Part shown: piece after piece, positions 51,076 to 59,642 of the stretch | How the letters are laid out: every line of letters starts with the position of its first letter | How positions within the stretch are numbered: position 1 is the stretch's first letter | Source of the DNA: Rhodovulum sp. P5 | GTDB taxonomy: Bacteria; Pseudomonadota; Alphaproteobacteria; Rhodobacterales; Rhodobacteraceae | DNA length: 64,000 nucleotides | Direction: 5' to 3' | NCBI RefSeq assembly: GCF_002079305.1 | Contig: NZ_CP015039.1 | Location: 2,712,001-2,776,000, forward strand | Program-made: the position numbers and the translations under genes | The notes under the pieces: generated by a model | Seen by the model: the letters and a program-made list of their open reading frames with translations, nothing else | Told to the model about the DNA's origin: nothing | The model's database searches: none

Positions 51076-52910
51076 TGCTGCGCCCCATCGCCACGGTCTG
51101 GTTCGAACTGGTCGTTCTGAACCGGGATCTGGCGCGGGCAATGGACTGTGTCGCCCGCACGCGCGTCGTTCAGCTTGAGGCCCGGACAGCCAATGCCGGT
51201 GCCCTGACGGAGGCGCGGGCACAGATTGCAGAGGCGCAAACCCGGTACGAGGCCATTCGGGATCGCTTCAGGGGCTACTGGCCCGATCCGGTTTTCGGAC
51301 CTTTGCGGGACGATAGCGACCTGCCCGCGCGCTTTCGCGATGCGGTCGACCGGGTCGAGGCCTGGTCCGCGCGGGCAAAGGAAATCGTCGCCGATCTCGA
51401 CGCGGCCCGGCATGCGATTGATGAGCTGTCACTTCTGGAAGACCTGTTTGCCGCGGCCGAAAGTCAGCTCCCCGATCTTGGGCAACTCGGGCGGGTCGGG
51501 CCGCGCATGGCCGCGTTCGTGGGCGTCGCCCCGATTGGAACAGAGCGGCCCCAATCGCCCGATGGCCTGCCGGTCGAGGCGGCAATGGGCGCCAGGAATG
51601 CGTATATCTTTGCGCTCGGGCCGGCGGCAGACATCAATGATTTCGCGGCGCGGGCCGAGGGCACCGGCTGGCGCCCGGTGGATCTGCCGGGCTGGCTTCC
51701 GCCGGAAGCGGAAACCGCCCTTGGGGAGGTCCGGTCCCGCCTTGACCACCACAGGGCAAGGCACCGCCAGCGGGAGGATCACCTGATCGCGCTCCACGAA
51801 AGCCACAGGCTGGCAAATGTTCTGGGTACGGTGAAACAGGTTCAGTGGCTTTTCGGATGTGCACGCACGGTGGAAGAGAGCCCGCGGCTTGCGCGGATCA
51901 CCGGCTGGGCCCCGGCCCCCGAACTCGACCGTCTGCAGGCGGGGCTTGCCGATTGTCGCATCTTCCACGTTCTGGCCTTTCCGCCGCCGCCGAAGGATGC
52001 AGACCCGCCGGTCGTGCTGTTCAATCCGGCCTGGGCCCGCCGGTTCGAGGCCCTGACCCGGATGATCGGCATCCCGGCCTCGGGTGAGGCTGACCCGACC
52101 GTCGTCGTCGCGCTGGTTGCTCCGCTTCTGTTCGGGTTCATGTTCGGCGATGTCGGGCAGGGCCTTGTTCTGGTCTTGGCCGGGGTCTTGTTGCGCCGCC
52201 GCGTCCCGGCGCTTGCCATCCTGATCCCGGGCGGCGCAATGGCGATGGTCTTCGGCCTGTTGTTCGGCAGCGTCTTCGGGCGGGAAGATGTCATCCCGGC
52301 GCTTTGGCTGCATCCGCTTGAGGAACCGATCCTGCTTCTCGCGATCAGTGTCGGGGCCGGTGCGCTTCTGTTGCTGACCGGTCTCGCCTTCGGGGCGCTT
52401 CAGATGCACTGGCAGGGGCGCTGGCGGGACTGGGTGACCGCGGATGCCGGTCTTGTCCTGTGTTACCTTGGGCTCCTCGGGGCGTTCGTCTGGGGGGCCC
52501 CGGCCCTGGGCGTCGCGGGCGCGGGGACGGTTTGGTACATCGCCGGAACCATGCGGGCCAAGGGGCGCGGCTCCGCCTTCAAGGCGTTCGGCGAGATGGT
52601 CGAGGCCGTTCTGCAACTGATGGTGAACACGGTGTCTTTCGCACGGGCGGGGGCCTTTGCGCTGGCCCATGCGGGTCTGTCCGTGGCGGTTGTCGGTCTG
52701 GCCGATGCCGCCGGTCCGGTGGCCTATTGGGGTGTCCTCGCGCTTGGGAATGTCTTCGTTCTCGCGCTGGAAGGGCTTGTCGTCAGCATCCAGACCACCC
52801 GGCTGCTTCTGTTTGAATTCTTCATCCGGTTCCTGACAGGCGGCGGGCGCGAGTTCCGCCCCCTCGACCTGCCGGGGCGCCCGGACACATCCCCAAAGGA
52901 GGCCTTGTGA
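51075..52910 (+). CDS. V/A-type ATPase subunit I (a)
   Basis: A 611-residue protein with a soluble N-terminal half (coiled coils) and a membrane half of about seven to eight helices (APLLFGFMFGDVGQGLVLVL; TVSFARAGAFALAHAGLSVA). The conserved GFMFGDVGQG and the Arg in FARAGAFALAHAG are typical of the ion-channel subunit, where Arg faces the c-ring glutamate. It anchors the stalk and forms the ion path. Confidence 0.92.
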   Translation: MLRPIATVWFELVVLNRDLARAMDCVARTRVVQLEARTANAGALTEARAQIAEAQTRYEAIRDRFRGYWPDPVFGPLRDDSDLPARFRDAVDRVEAWSARAKEIVADLDAARHAIDELSLLEDLFAAAESQLPDLGQLGRVGPRMAAFVGVAPIGTERPQSPDGLPVEAAMGARNAYIFALGPAADINDFAARAEGTGWRPVDLPGWLPPEAETALGEVRSRLDHHRARHRQREDHLIALHESHRLANVLGTVKQVQWLFGCARTVEESPRLARITGWAPAPELDRLQAGLADCRIFHVLAFPPPPKDADPPVVLFNPAWARRFEALTRMIGIPASGEADPTVVVALVAPLLFGFMFGDVGQGLVLVLAGVLLRRRVPALAILIPGGAMAMVFGLLFGSVFGREDVIPALWLHPLEEPILLLAISVGAGALLLLTGLAFGALQMHWQGRWRDWVTADAGLVLCYLGLLGAFVWGAPALGVAGAGTVWYIAGTMRAKGRGSAFKAFGEMVEAVLQLMVNTVSFARAGAFALAHAGLSVAVVGLADAAGPVAYWGVLALGNVFVLALEGLVVSIQTTRLLLFEFFIRFLTGGGREFRPLDLPGRPDTSPKEAL

Positions 52911-53260
52911 TGCCTGACAAGACAACTGTTCTTCGCGTCCTCAGCGTCTTTGCGATTACGATTGCCGCCCTCGCCTTGCTGCTTGTCGTTCCGGAATTCG
53001 CGGTCGCGCAGGACCACGGGGCCGAGGCCGCCGCGAACCCTGAAGTGACGAAATGGGCCCTGTTCTCGGCCGCGATTGCGGCGGGGCTGGCGACACTTGC
53101 TGCGGGCTATGCGGTGGCGAGCGTGGGCAGCGCCGCCATCGGGGCGATTGCCGAGAAGCCCGAGCTTCTGGGCCGCGTCATCATTCTGGTCGGGCTGGCC
53201 GAGGGCATCGCGATCTACGGCCTGATCATGGCGATCCTGATCCTCAACCGGGCGGGTTAG
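52910..53260 (+). CDS. V/A-type ATPase subunit K (c-ring)
   Basis: A 116-residue proteolipid. An N-terminal hydrophobic segment ending in PEFAVAQ looks like a signal peptide; two ring helices follow (FSAAIAAGLATLAAGYAVAS and VGLAEGIAIYGLIMAILILN). The ion-binding Glu is in LAEGIAIYG. The single-hairpin form is like bacterial and archaeal A-type rings. The ion (H+ or Na+) cannot be decided; the residue after Glu is Gly rather than the Ser/Thr common in Na+ rings. The ATG overlaps the previous stop. Confidence 0.88.
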   Translation: MPDKTTVLRVLSVFAITIAALALLLVVPEFAVAQDHGAEAAANPEVTKWALFSAAIAAGLATLAAGYAVASVGSAAIGAIAEKPELLGRVIILVGLAEGIAIYGLIMAILILNRAG

Positions 53261-53262
53261 CC

Positions 53263-53565
53263 ATGGCCCGGGGGGAGGTCTGCTTTATCGGCGACGAGGT
53301 CACGGCGGCGGGGTTTCGCATGGCCGGCCTGCGCATCGTCGTGCCCGAACCCGGTGGTGCTGCACGCGCCTTCCGCGATGCGCAGGCGGACGCCGCGATG
53401 ATCTATCTTTCCCCCGAGGTTGCCGACGAGATCCCGTTCGCAGATTTGACGGCGGCGCTCCGAGGGGCCGACCCTCTGGTTCTTGTCGTGCCGGACATCG
53501 CCGGTCGCAAAACCCCGCCTGATCTTCCGAAGCGTATCCTGAGCTTGCTTGGACTGGACTCATGA
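53263..53565 (+). CDS. V/A-type ATPase subunit F
   Basis: A 100-residue CheY-like protein (EVCFIGDEVTAAGFRMAGLR; LVLVVPDIAGRKTPPD). Subunit F binds the central rotor and regulates activity. It begins 2 nt after subunit K and overlaps the subunit E gene by 4 nt. Confidence 0.88.
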   Translation: MARGEVCFIGDEVTAAGFRMAGLRIVVPEPGGAARAFRDAQADAAMIYLSPEVADEIPFADLTAALRGADPLVLVVPDIAGRKTPPDLPKRILSLLGLDS

Positions 53566-54203
53566 ACCGTCATGCGAAATCGCCCGAAACCGCGCCCCAT
53601 GCGTTGATCGCGGCCCTTGAGGCGGAGGTCGCGCGGGATGTCGAGACGATCCTGAGCGACGCCGAAGCAGAGGCCGCCGATATCGTTGCGCGGGCCCGCC
53701 ATCGAAATCGGCGGCGGTTTCGCCGGGCCGCGGCCCGGATGCGCAGCGAACGTGCCGCGACCCTTGCCAAGGCCCATGCGAAGGCACACCGCGCCCGGCA
53801 TCAGGTCTTCCTCGCCGAAAACGCCCGGATCGCCGAAACTGGTCTTGGCACAATCGAATCCTGTCTGGCGGAGCTTTGGGGCGATCCGGCGGTCCGGGCC
53901 GCATGGTGCCGGAATGCCGTGAAGCTGACCTGTGACCGTCTGGGCGATGTCGAACATTTTGTCGTCGAACACCCCGATCCGCTGCCTGACGAGACGCGCC
54001 GCGCCCTCCTCGATGCCCTGGCTGAGGCCGGGTGCAGGGCGCCGGAGTTGCGCCCCGATCCATCCCTTCGGGTCGGCATCAGGCTGCGGTCGGACCATGC
54101 CTGCCTTGACGCGACGCCCGCCGGGCTCTTGCGCGACCGCGCAAGGATCGCCGGGGAGTATCTGGCCGTTCTGGGCCGGGGCGAGGAGCAACACGATGGC
54201 TGA
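53562..54203 (+). CDS. V/A-type ATPase subunit E
   Basis: A 213-residue peripheral-stalk protein: a long charged N-terminal helix (AEAEAADIVARARHRNRRRF) and a C-terminal alpha/beta head (VEHPDPLPDETRRALLDALA; IRLRSDHACLDATPAGLL). It pairs with the G/H-like subunit. The 3' end overlaps subunit A by 8 nt. Confidence 0.85.
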   Translation: MNRHAKSPETAPHALIAALEAEVARDVETILSDAEAEAADIVARARHRNRRRFRRAAARMRSERAATLAKAHAKAHRARHQVFLAENARIAETGLGTIESCLAELWGDPAVRAAWCRNAVKLTCDRLGDVEHFVVEHPDPLPDETRRALLDALAEAGCRAPELRPDPSLRVGIRLRSDHACLDATPAGLLRDRARIAGEYLAVLGRGEEQHDG

Positions 54204-55917
54204 GGCCGCGATCAGCTGGGCCGGCGGGCCAATCGTTCACGGCCGCCCCGATGGTGCGTTTGCGGTGGGTGAGGCGATTACCGTGGCGGGCACGTCCCTG
54301 CTGGGGGAGGTCATCCGGGTCTCGCATGACCGGATCATTGCCCAGATTTACGGCGACACCACCGGCCTGCGCCCGGGGCTGCGTCTGGCAGGGACGGGCA
54401 GGGCGCTGTCGGTCACGATGGGGCCTCATCTTCTGGGCGGGATCTTCGACGGGCTGCTGCGGCCGCTTACCGGGGCGGCGGCCGATGACAGGTCGATGAC
54501 GTTCAGGCCGGGGCTTGCGCCCGGCGATGCCGTGGTTTCAGGCCAACCCTTTGGCACGGCCATCGCCGACGGGTCCGAACGGCCGATCCCCGTGCCGCCC
54601 GGCATCAGCGGAACGCTTCACGAGATCGCTCCGCCGGGCCACTACGGAATGACGGAACGCCTGGGACAAGTCCGGGCCGCGGACGGATCGCTTCATGATC
54701 TAAGCATGCTTGAAACCTGGCCGATCCGCCAGCCGCGCCCGATCCGGCGCCGCCTGTCCCCCAACCGCCCGATGGTGACGGGGCAACGCATTCTGGACTC
54801 GCTCTTCCCTGTGGCGCGCGGGGGCAAGGCCGCCATCCCCGGCGGGTTCGGCACGGGCAAGACCGTGCTTCAGGAAACGCTCGCCAAATGGTGCGATGCA
54901 GACATCATCATCTATGTCGGCTGTGGCGAACGGGGCAACGAGATGGCCGAGGTTCTGCACGAGTTCCCCGACCTCACGGACCCCAGAACCGGCCGGCCGC
55001 TGATGGAGCGGACTGTGATGATCGCCAACACGTCGAACATGCCGGTCGCCGCACGCGAGGCCAGCATCTACACCGCCGTGACGGTGGGCGAGTATTTCCG
55101 TGATCAGGGGCTGCATGTGGCGCTGATGGCCGACTCCACCTCTCGCTGGGCGGAGGCATTGCGAGAGGTTTCGGGGCGCTTGGGGGAATTGCCCGCAGAA
55201 GCGGGGTATCCCGCCTATCTCAGTTCGCGCCTGGCGGAATTCTACGAACGAGCGGCGCGGGTCGAAACCCTGTCAGGCGCCGAAGGCTCTCTGACGCTGA
55301 TCGGGGCGGTCAGCCCACCGGCCGGCGATTTCTCCGAACCCGTGACAAGCCACACCAAACGCTATGTCCGCAGCTTCTGGGGGCTGGACCGGGAGCGTGC
55401 GCAGGCACGGTTCTATCCTGCGATCCATCCGCTTCAGTCCTATTCGGAGGATGCCGAGGCCTTCGCGGCGTGGTGGGCCACCAAGGGCAACGACCAGTGG
55501 GACGCCCAGCGGCGGAGGATGCTGACCCTTCTGGAGGAAGAGGCGCGGCTGGAACGCATGACGCGGATCGTCGGCAAGGATGCCCTGCCTCCGGCCCAGC
55601 AGATGGTTCTGACTGCCGCGGAGCTTGTGAACGAGGCGATCCTGCGCCAGTCCGCGTTTTCCGAAAACGACCGTTACTGTTCCCCCGCCCGCCAGACGCG
55701 GATGCTGCGCCTTGTCATGCGGGCCATCGACCTTGGCAACAAGGCGCTGCAATCGGGCGTCGCCCCGCAGGACATCGCCGCGCTTGCCGTGCTGCGCCGT
55801 ATCAAGCGTATGGGCGAAGATATCTCTGACAGCGACCCCGACGCCTTCGACAGGCTGGGGCGAGAGATGGAGCAGGCCTTCAGCGACCTGACCGCGGAGG
55901 TGGCCGATGCGGGCTGA
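54196..55917 (+). CDS. V/A-type ATPase catalytic subunit A
   Basis: A 573-residue catalytic subunit with P-loop GGFGTGKTVLQ (about 215), the catalytic Glu in VGCGERGNEMAEVL and the bulge domain typical of A subunits. ATP is hydrolysed or made at the interface with subunit B. ATG 54196 lies inside the end of the E gene, and the frame overlaps subunit B by 11 nt. Length is normal for the family. Confidence 0.95.
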   Translation: MAEAAISWAGGPIVHGRPDGAFAVGEAITVAGTSLLGEVIRVSHDRIIAQIYGDTTGLRPGLRLAGTGRALSVTMGPHLLGGIFDGLLRPLTGAAADDRSMTFRPGLAPGDAVVSGQPFGTAIADGSERPIPVPPGISGTLHEIAPPGHYGMTERLGQVRAADGSLHDLSMLETWPIRQPRPIRRRLSPNRPMVTGQRILDSLFPVARGGKAAIPGGFGTGKTVLQETLAKWCDADIIIYVGCGERGNEMAEVLHEFPDLTDPRTGRPLMERTVMIANTSNMPVAAREASIYTAVTVGEYFRDQGLHVALMADSTSRWAEALREVSGRLGELPAEAGYPAYLSSRLAEFYERAARVETLSGAEGSLTLIGAVSPPAGDFSEPVTSHTKRYVRSFWGLDRERAQARFYPAIHPLQSYSEDAEAFAAWWATKGNDQWDAQRRRMLTLLEEEARLERMTRIVGKDALPPAQQMVLTAAELVNEAILRQSAFSENDRYCSPARQTRMLRLVMRAIDLGNKALQSGVAPQDIAALAVLRRIKRMGEDISDSDPDAFDRLGREMEQAFSDLTAEVADAG

Positions 55918-57313
55918 CATCACCCTTAACGGAACCGGCCGCAGCATCGAGGGGCCGTTGCTGACGCTTCGGCGCAATGTCGATATCGGGTTGAACGAGG
56001 CTGTCGACGTGATCGGGCAGGACGGCACCAGCCGGCTGGGCCGGGTCGTTGCGCTGGATGACGACAGCATGGTGGTCGAGGTTCTGGAAAGCACCGCGGG
56101 GTTGGCCCTTGCCGATATGCGCCTGCGGGTGCGGGGCGAGCCGCTGACCTTCCCGATTGGCCCTGACATCCTTGGGCGGGTCCTGGACGGGATCGGACGG
56201 CCCGTCGATGGCGGCCCGCCGATTGCCGCCGTGGAAAACCCCCGCATTGATGGAGAGGTCCTGAACCCTGCCCGCCGCGCCTTGCCCACGGATTTCATCG
56301 AGACGGGCGTGACGGCCATCGACCTGATGAACAGCCTTGTGCGCGGCCAGAAACTGCCGATCTTTTCCGGCGGCGGGCTGCCGCATGACCGGCTGGCGAT
56401 GGAGATCGCCACACAGGCCCGCCTGCGCAGCGATGCGGGCGAGTCCTTCTCGATCATCTTTGCCGGGATCGGCATTTCCTACGACACAGCCGCGAACTTC
56501 CGCCATGTCATGGAGGAGACCGGCGCGCTGGCGCATACGGTGATGTTCCTGAACATGGCCAACGACCCGTCGGCGCAACGGATCCTGACGCCGCGCTATG
56601 CTCTGACCGCGGCGGAATACCTTGCCTTCGGGCTGGGCCACCATGTGCTGGTCGTGATGACCGACATCACCAATTACTGCGAGGCGCTGAGGGAGGTTTC
56701 GGCCGGGCATGGCGAGATTCCCAGCCGCAAGGGCTATCCCGGTTATCTCTACTCCGACCTCGCGACCCTGTACGAACGCGCCGGCTGGATGACGGGCTCG
56801 TCCGGGACGGTCACGCAGGTGCCGATCCTGACCATGCCTTCCGACGATATCAGCCACCCGGTCCCGGACCTGACCGGATATATCACCGAGGGGCAGATCG
56901 TGCTGGACCGGGTGCTTGACCGCAAGGGAATCTACCCGCCGATCAACGTCCTGCCCAGCCTGTCGCGGCTGATTGATCAGGGGATCGGCGCGGGGTTCAC
57001 CGATGCGGACCACCCGGCGCTCGCCCAGCAGCTTTTCGCGACCTATTCCAAGGCGGTGCGCACGCGGGTTCTGGCCTCTGTCGTCGGGCGCGACGGGTTG
57101 ACCGAGATCGACCGGCAGCATCTCGATTTCGCCGACCGTTTCGAGACGGACCTTGTCCATCAGGACGGGCGGCGGGATCTGGAAGACAGCATGGAAACGG
57201 CTTGGGCCCTGTTGCGCACCCTGCCGGGATCGGAACTGATGCGCCTGTCTGACGCGCAGATCGAACGACACCTCATGGGCGACATCCCGGAGCCGGAGCC
57301 GCAGGATGACTGA
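55907..57313 (+). CDS. V/A-type ATPase subunit B
   Basis: A 468-residue non-catalytic subunit (FIETGVTAIDLMNSLVRGQK; IPSRKGYPGYLYSDLATLYE). It lacks a P-loop (GGGLPHDRL in its place), as usual for B. It alternates with A in the hexamer. It overlaps both neighbours. Confidence 0.95.
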   Translation: MRADITLNGTGRSIEGPLLTLRRNVDIGLNEAVDVIGQDGTSRLGRVVALDDDSMVVEVLESTAGLALADMRLRVRGEPLTFPIGPDILGRVLDGIGRPVDGGPPIAAVENPRIDGEVLNPARRALPTDFIETGVTAIDLMNSLVRGQKLPIFSGGGLPHDRLAMEIATQARLRSDAGESFSIIFAGIGISYDTAANFRHVMEETGALAHTVMFLNMANDPSAQRILTPRYALTAAEYLAFGLGHHVLVVMTDITNYCEALREVSAGHGEIPSRKGYPGYLYSDLATLYERAGWMTGSSGTVTQVPILTMPSDDISHPVPDLTGYITEGQIVLDRVLDRKGIYPPINVLPSLSRLIDQGIGAGFTDADHPALAQQLFATYSKAVRTRVLASVVGRDGLTEIDRQHLDFADRFETDLVHQDGRRDLEDSMETAWALLRTLPGSELMRLSDAQIERHLMGDIPEPEPQDD

Positions 57314-57905
57314 GCGCCCGATGACCCGGGCCGAGGCGGTGGCGCTGTCAGAGGAGAAGCGCCTTGTCGAACAGGGCTATGCGTTTCTCGACGAAAAGCG
57401 CGTGATCCTGGCTGGCGAGATCATGGCGCGGCTTGCGGATTGGCAGGCATTGCAGCTGCGCCTCGATGCCGCGCGAGAGGTCGCGCGCGATGCGTTGGGG
57501 GCACAGATCCGCCATCTGGGGTTGGAAACCCTTCAGCTTTGGCCCGCGCCGGGGCCGGTGCGCGGGCCCCAGTTGCGGCCTGTCCGGTTCCTTGGGGCCC
57601 GGCTTTTGGCGGCTGGACCGGAGCGACCCGACACCGTCGCCCCCAGCCCGCAGGATCCGCACGGGCGCGCCCTGGCAGAGGCATTCGGGGCCCTGCATGG
57701 CGTTTTGGCCGAGATGGCGCTGCTTTCCGCCAATCTCTATCGGCTGGCAGATGAATACCGGCGGACAGAACGGCGGGCCAAGGCGCTGGAAAACGTGCTG
57801 ATCCCCGAAATCGTGGCGGATCTGAAACGGATCGAGGCGCAGCTGGAGGCCAATGATCAGGAGGATGCCATCCGCGTTCGCGTGGCGGCCCGGCATCGCG
57901 CCTGA
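57306..57905 (+). CDS. V/A-type ATPase subunit D
   Basis: A 199-residue helical rotor-axle protein (LSEEKRLVEQGYAFLDEKRV; EYRRTERRAKALENVLIPEI). The motif RRAKALENV-PEI is a hallmark of subunit D. It starts 8 nt before the end of subunit B and closes the operon. Confidence 0.93.
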   Translation: MTERPMTRAEAVALSEEKRLVEQGYAFLDEKRVILAGEIMARLADWQALQLRLDAAREVARDALGAQIRHLGLETLQLWPAPGPVRGPQLRPVRFLGARLLAAGPERPDTVAPSPQDPHGRALAEAFGALHGVLAEMALLSANLYRLADEYRRTERRAKALENVLIPEIVADLKRIEAQLEANDQEDAIRVRVAARHRA

Positions 57906-58009
57906 CGTTCAATGCGCCCGCACAGACCGAAACGGGTAATGTTCCATTTACTTTGGCGGCGTATCATTTCCGGACTGGCCCGTCCGATCGGGCCGGGAGG
58001 AGACCCAGG

Positions 58010-59389
58010 ATGACCAAGGCTGCCGTTGCAAGGGCCAGAAATAGGCCATGCGACGCGAAGATCCGACTTCTTGCACTCGCGATGTTTGGCTTGATCGCCG
58101 CGGGGGTGATCCACAGCTTTGCGATTTCGCCCCGAACCGGGGGCGCCTCTCTGCATCCGTTGTCTGCCTTTGGCTATTTCGTGTTGGCCGCGCGGTTTGC
58201 GCGGTATTGCGGCGCCGATCGGTGGACCCCCAGCTGGGCCGGGATTCATGCTGTCGTGCTTGCCTATGCGGTGCAGAGGTTGTGCGAGGCTTTCGTGCCG
58301 GGCTGGCCGGTGCTGGTGACGCATCCCGCATTGCTGAACCTCAAGGCGCAGATCGGGTTTTCCGCCGGGTTCTCCGTCGAAACGGCATTGGGCCTGGCGT
58401 TCCTGCATCTTGCCTTCCTTGTCGAAGGACTGGGGCGGCGGGCCTCGGTCCTTGCGCTTATCGCCGCTGGCGGTGTGGCGACACTTGACCTGTTGCAGGC
58501 GGTGTTCGGCATGGTGTTGTGGCACAAGGAACTGTCGGTCTTCTCGTTGGGCTGTCTTCTGGCCGCAACATTGGGTGTGGCCTATCGGCTGCGGGCCGAA
58601 GACCTGATCCGCCCGCTGTTTGCGCGTGGGCTTCAGGCCATGATGCTGCGCGCCCTGTTCGCGGCGGCGTTGATGATTCCGTGGATCGCCGGGTATCTCT
58701 ATTTCCGGGTGGCCGATATCGACCAGACCGCGCATTACGCGCTGGAATTCGCCTTCGGCCTGATCGGCTGGCTGATGCTGGTGCTGGTCATGGTTGCGGG
58801 GCATTTCATGGAACGCGCGCGCCAGTCGATGAAACGCGCGGCCGAGCGGGACTTTCTGACCGGGGCGCTGAACCGGCAGGGGTTCTTTGCCGCGACCGAA
58901 GAACTTGCCGGGCCGCGCGGCGTCATCCTGTTCGATATCGACAGGTTCAAGCTGCACAACGACCTTCTGGGCCATGATGAGGGCGACCGGCTGTTGTGCG
59001 ATGTCGTGACGGCGGCGCGAAAGGCGCTTGGGCCGGGCGATGTGCTGGCCCGCTGGGGCGGAGAGGAGTTCGTCGCGGTCGTGCCTGCCCGGGACGAGGG
59101 GGCCTTGCGCGATAGGGCCGAACGGCTGCGCCGCGCCATCGAAGGCATTGAGCCGCGTCTTGCCGGGAACCGCGCCTTGCCGGTCTGCGCCTCGTTCGGC
59201 ATCGAAATGGCCGGCGAGGGCGCGACAGGGCTGTCAGACGCGATCAGTTTGGCCGATGAGGCGCTTTATGCCGCGAAGGCGCATGGGCGCAATCGCGTCT
59301 GCACGCGCGACGACATCGTTCGCCCGCATGGGGCAAACATGGCGTTGGGTCCGGGCGATGCGCCCGACCTTGGCCAGACCGGCAGTTAG
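58010..59389 (+). CDS. Membrane diguanylate cyclase (GGDEF)
   Basis: A 459-residue protein with about eight transmembrane helices (residues 20-265) and a C-terminal GGDEF domain: RDFLTGALNRQGFF, LFDIDRFKLHNDLLGHDEGD and the active-site RWGGEEFVAV (about 349). GGEEF is a functional variant, so cyclic di-GMP synthesis is expected. The RxxD inhibitory site expected just before the active site is absent (ALGPGDVLA). ATG 58010 has GGGAGGAG upstream. Confidence 0.92.
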   Translation: MTKAAVARARNRPCDAKIRLLALAMFGLIAAGVIHSFAISPRTGGASLHPLSAFGYFVLAARFARYCGADRWTPSWAGIHAVVLAYAVQRLCEAFVPGWPVLVTHPALLNLKAQIGFSAGFSVETALGLAFLHLAFLVEGLGRRASVLALIAAGGVATLDLLQAVFGMVLWHKELSVFSLGCLLAATLGVAYRLRAEDLIRPLFARGLQAMMLRALFAAALMIPWIAGYLYFRVADIDQTAHYALEFAFGLIGWLMLVLVMVAGHFMERARQSMKRAAERDFLTGALNRQGFFAATEELAGPRGVILFDIDRFKLHNDLLGHDEGDRLLCDVVTAARKALGPGDVLARWGGEEFVAVVPARDEGALRDRAERLRRAIEGIEPRLAGNRALPVCASFGIEMAGEGATGLSDAISLADEALYAAKAHGRNRVCTRDDIVRPHGANMALGPGDAPDLGQTGS

Positions 59390-59642
59390 CGGCATATGAC
59401 GGGCGATGCAGCGCGAAACCTCCCGATGCGGGGCACGGGTCTTCAGCCCGGATGGCCGCAGCTTAAGCGTGTCTTAACCATGACGCGACAGTATTGGAGG
59501 TTGAACAATGTTGTGTTCCCGAGTTCGATGGTAAACGGAATCCCGGCAGTTCTTCCCACTCCGCAAAACGGGTGGCAGATGCGGTGCCGCGAAGCCGGAC
59601 CGTTCTTGTCCTTGGTCTCTTGAGTCGGAGAAAGCCGTCGTC

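Noticed and set aside
59396..59623. 75-codon frame between the two cyclic di-GMP genes
   Set aside because: No ribosome-binding site or recognisable domain; the 253-bp gap more likely holds the promoter of the GGDEF-EAL gene.
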